Shown one piece after another: positions 61,270 to 64,000 of a stretch of 64,000 nucleotides of DNA. A model generated the notes under the pieces. The model was not told the DNA's origin. It saw only the letters and a program-made list of their open reading frames with translations, and ran no database searches. Every line of letters begins with the position of its first letter. Position 1 is the first letter of the stretch. Source of the DNA: Begonia masoniana (Eukaryota > Streptophyta > Magnoliopsida > Cucurbitales > Begoniaceae); contig CM039508.1 in NCBI GenBank assembly GCA_022432975.1, positions 18,265,330 to 18,329,329 of the forward strand. The letters are read 5' to 3'. A program made the translations under genes and the position numbers.

Positions 61270-61981
61270 CCGCTGTTCTTGACTGAAGAAGTTGAGACTC
61301 GGACTTTATTAGATTATGTGCTGCCATCTGTGGTCGGTATTCAATCCTCAATTAGAAAACCAGCGATTACGGGTCATAGTTTTGAGATCAAGCCAGGGAC
61401 CATACATATGATCCAGCAGTCACAATTTGGCGGTTTGCCATCCGAGGATCCGAATGATCATATAGCCAACTTTGTAGAGGTGTGTGATACTTTCAAATTG
61501 CATAATGTCTCAGATGATGCTGTTAAGTTACGACTATTCCCATTCTCGTTACGAGATCGAGCAAAAAGTTGGTTAAATTCATTGCCGGCTGATTCTATTA
61601 CAACATGGGCTGAGTTATGTCAGCAGTTTCTCGCTAAATTTTTCCCTTTTGAGAAGACTGCGAAGTACCGAAATGAGATCGTTAATTTCGGCCAATTTGA
61701 TGGAGAAACACTATATGAGAGTTGGGCTCGGTTCAAAGAATTATTACGGAAGTGTCCACAACATGGTTTGCCTCGTTGGATGCAAATCCAAACATTTTTT
61801 ATTGGGTTATCAGCTTCTACATGGACTCTGGTTAATGCAGCCTTCGGTGGTTCACTTCTCCAAAAGACGGAATTAGAAGCATTTAACTTATTGGAGGAGT
61901 TAGCACTAAACAATGATCAATTCCCTGTCGAGCGACAAATTCTAAAACAGCAACCTGGTACTCCTGAGATAGATCAATACT
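61270..61981 (+). pseudogene. retrotransposon Gag fragment, inverted within its element
   Basis: Plus-strand frame with the retrotransposon-gag core of Tat/Athila elements: IHMIQQSQFGGLPSEDPNDH, LRLFPFSLRDRAKSWLNSLP, TTWAELCQQFLAKFFP, FGQFDGETLYESWARFKELL and CPQHGLPRWMQIQTFFIGL. It opens inside the junction near 61270 and runs without a stop into the LTR at 61982, where it is cut off. Upstream residues come from unrelated sequence, so the native start is missing. Orientation is opposite to the host element. Confidence 0.8.
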
Positions 61982-63468
61982 TGTTGCGAAAAATCCTACG
62001 CAAGTGAACGTGTCGCAAAAGTAATAAAGTGTATAAATACGAGTCGAACCCACGAGTACTAGTTTCACTAATTATCAAATTAAGTTTAATCCCAATTTAT
62101 AATGAATATAGAATTTTTGGTGATTTTTGCTTTAATAAAATATAATAAAATAATTAAAATAAATTGCAGAAATTAAATGAGTTTGAGAATATAATGAGAA
62201 AGCTCTAGGGTTTACGATTTCACATAATTAATCCTATTTAGTATTCCTAATTCACTTCATTAATTTCTATTTCTATGTGTTGATGGCAATTTCACAAAAC
62301 TATTTATTAATCTCTCTCGAGCAATGATAAACTTATTCAATTAACGAATTATTACCTCTCGGTCTCTAATCCTGAGAATTAATTGAATACGTTAAGAACG
62401 AGAAATTATGTTACCACATAAACGTATTAGCTATCTCTAGTCTAACATCCTTTTCATGATAATTGATTCAGTGCTCGATTATTTTGCAACTCTCGTATCT
62501 TAAAATAATCCTATGGACATGCTTTTGGTGATCAAGCAATCGCAAGCATTAAGAACGGAATAAATTACTCAACACAATATTGAAACAGAAAATCAATAAC
62601 TTGAATTAAATGAAACTTAAATAATCATAACTTGGCTACATCGTAGCCCTAGAAAAGGAAGTTAGTTCATGATAAAATAAAATAAAGCATAAATAAGAAT
62701 AGTAATAATCATCGTTTCAAGAGAATAGAAGAAAGAAGAAGAAAGAATCAAGGCAAAACTCGTGTCTTCTGTCGTCGACCAAAATTTTCTCCTCTCTGCG
62801 TCTCACTCTCTTCTGTCGTTTTAGGTTAACTTAAACATTAATTATTTCAATCTGACGCCTCCATCAACAACTCAACGGCTGGGATTAAAACAGCTGCATC
62901 TTTTTAAAGATATCCGATCAATTATTTGCTTTAGCCGCTCGGTCGGGCAACATTCTGCGTACCATCGGGTAAGTTTCTGCTTATTTTTCTTTTGCTCTCC
63001 ATTTTTGCGTGCGAACGCATTGAAGTCTGCGTTCCATCGCAGACTTCTCTGGTTGCTTATTCATTCTTGCGCTCCATCGCCCAAAATGTTGCGCTCGGTC
63101 GCCAAAGTCTCTGGTTTCTTCTTTAAGTTCGCTTTCTTCTTTTATTTCTGCGTTCCATCGCCTAATCTCCTGCGCTCGGTCGCCTAAGTTTCTGTTTTCT
63201 CCTTTAAGTTCTGCGTTTTTGTTTGTTTCTGCGTTCCATCGCCTGGAAGTCTGCGTTCCATCGCAGACTTCACTGTTTGCACTCCAAAATTACTACTTGC
63301 ATAGTTCATTTTCCATTATAGCTTTTCTTCTTTTCCAACCCTGTATAATTTCTCAATTTCTCTACACACTTGCACTAAAATAATTAGTATCATTCACATG
63401 CTTGACTAAAACTTATCAAAATCAAGTGTAAAGAAGTACAATAAAGTGTGTAAAATACACACTTATCA
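61982..63468 (-). repeat. 5' LTR of the Tat/Athila-like element
   Basis: Same length as its partner, with about eight substitutions, all in the first 750 bases. It abuts the inverted gag fragment directly, with no PBS between. Confidence 0.92.
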
Positions 63469-63913
63469 GAAAACTTCCTTGAACTGCGTCCACGACATAG
63501 CCAGGACATCGGTGGAGATCTCCATTGATTCCCACCAAAGCAGGGCATCACCAGCAAAATGAAAAGTTGCCAAAGTGACTTTGTCTTCTTCACCAATGCT
63601 GGCACATCTAAACATGCTTCCAATTTTCCTAAGCCACTCATCAGCAACGATCGGATTGGATGACTTTCCATCAAATGTGGGTGGCTGTAGTCTCCGGAAT
63701 CGGTCTCCTGAATGCTCACAGTTGGAACCCGAGTTGGCACTTCCTTGTGCTTCCCGGTTCAACAACACACCTAACTGATCAAACTGTTGACGCACTATAT
63801 CTGTCTGCTGACGCATCAATTCTGTCAACTGCCTAAATTACGCTAGAGTCCTCTTCACGTCTTGGACTTGGTATCTCTCTTGGTAGTCTTGGTCTTCCTG
63901 GTCGTCTAGCCAT

Positions 63914-64000
63914 TTTGCTATATTCCTAGACAATGTTAAATACTCTCATAAATTTCTAATAACTAAGGTTAACATAAACACTTACAGTTGTTGAAATACT
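63914..64000 (-). other. leader of the second chromovirus
   Basis: Matches the leader of the full-length copy (CATAAACACTTACAGTTGTTG at both places). The PBS and 5' LTR should begin within about 100 bases beyond the window. Confidence 0.75.

Larger units (their letters stand above)
58144..63468 (-). mobile_element. Tat/Athila-like LTR retrotransposon, pol-less, with inverted gag
   Basis: Two 1487-bp LTRs (58144-59630 and 61982-63468) that differ by about eight substitutions flank a 2.35-kb interior. Outer flanks are GAAAA (58139-58143 and 63469-63473), and removing the element restores the host gag frame. The minus strand has AAGTTTGGGGGTG right before the LTR at 59630, so the element is minus-oriented. 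Pol is absent and no PBS is seen at 61981. The gag block at the right of the interior lies on the plus strand, opposite to the element. Confidence 0.88.
51593..63913 (-). pseudogene. second chromovirus Gag-Pol, multiply broken
   Basis: Starts at ATG 63913 (MARRPGRPRLP). Gag core at 63828-63474 and 58143-58040, then a small deletion with frameshift near 58035. Zinc knuckles include [14 protein letters not shown] and [14 protein letters not shown]. Protease reads [10 protein letters not shown], with the Gly of DSG changed to Asp. RT FIDD is at about 56450. RNase H (56084-55794) is followed by a stop where CAG became TAG. In integrase, DGQSKRT replaces DGQSERT: the catalytic Glu is Lys (about 54871). 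Two further stops lie at the [12 protein letters not shown] site near 54710. The chromo-like end (VKVLWRNQNVKEATWE) is at about 51640-51670, with a final frameshift. Compared with the copy at 37547-42055, at least eight disabling changes are visible. Confidence 0.88.
49392..64000 (-). mobile_element. second Ty3/gypsy chromovirus, decayed, running off the window
   Basis: Minus-strand order from the right edge: leader (64000-63914), gag, pol, polypurine tract, 3' LTR (51557-49392). The gag is split by a Tat/Athila-like element (58144-63468, duplication GAAAA) and the integrase/chromo region by a solo LTR (51874-54398). Relative of the full-length element at 35551, but with many stops. The 5' LTR and PBS must lie just beyond 64000. 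Confidence 0.88.

Overview
This is nuclear DNA of a flowering plant, probably a eudicot. It is AT-rich and has one intact spliced host gene, one decayed host pseudogene, and otherwise mostly transposable elements inserted into one another. The species cannot be fixed from sequence alone.

Layout. 1-136: tip of a Ty3/gypsy-type LTR. 1469-4347: a broken TMEM208-like gene (ER membrane protein) with a truncated Ty1/copia element (about 1620-3206) in place of its middle exon(s). 4972-12053: a Mutator-like DNA transposon (MULE) with a 10-bp target duplication and two convergent decayed genes, carrying a 1.3-kb solo LTR. 13036-16774 (minus): an intact 11-exon leucine-rich-repeat receptor kinase of the NIK/SERK-related LRR-II group, predicted 638 aa. 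18562-19343: a long AT microsatellite between two copies of a 140-bp flank. 19762-about 29640: a decayed copia element whose reverse transcriptase carries a tandem duplication; it is split by a tRNA-derived SINE cluster (itself split by a solo LTR) and by a second solo LTR. 31551-45533: remains of a gypsy element with a solo LTR in its gag and a full-length young chromovirus (35551-44223) in its LTR. 46452-47414: a non-autonomous hAT element that seems to have captured two exons of a host gene. 48086-64000: an LTR fragment interrupted by a second, more decayed chromovirus that runs off the window; that one holds a solo LTR and a 5.3-kb Tat/Athila-like element with an inverted gag segment.

Most insertions were delimited by matching target-site duplications: TTTTTAAATT (MULE), GATTC, AAAAC, GAAAG, CATCA, TAATA, GAAAA (LTR elements) and GTCATTAT (hAT). 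The elements do not form a pathway. They record repeated insertion, LTR-LTR recombination (five or more solo LTRs) and decay by stop codons, several of them C-to-T changes at CAG or CGA as expected of methylated plant repeats.

The most unusual items are: ten perfect TGACGTCA sites within 388 bp of an LTR (53675-54062); the gene-capturing hAT element; the LTR element with an inverted gag abutting its 5' LTR; the 304-bp SINE palindrome; and the copia reverse transcriptase with a duplicated YADD box.
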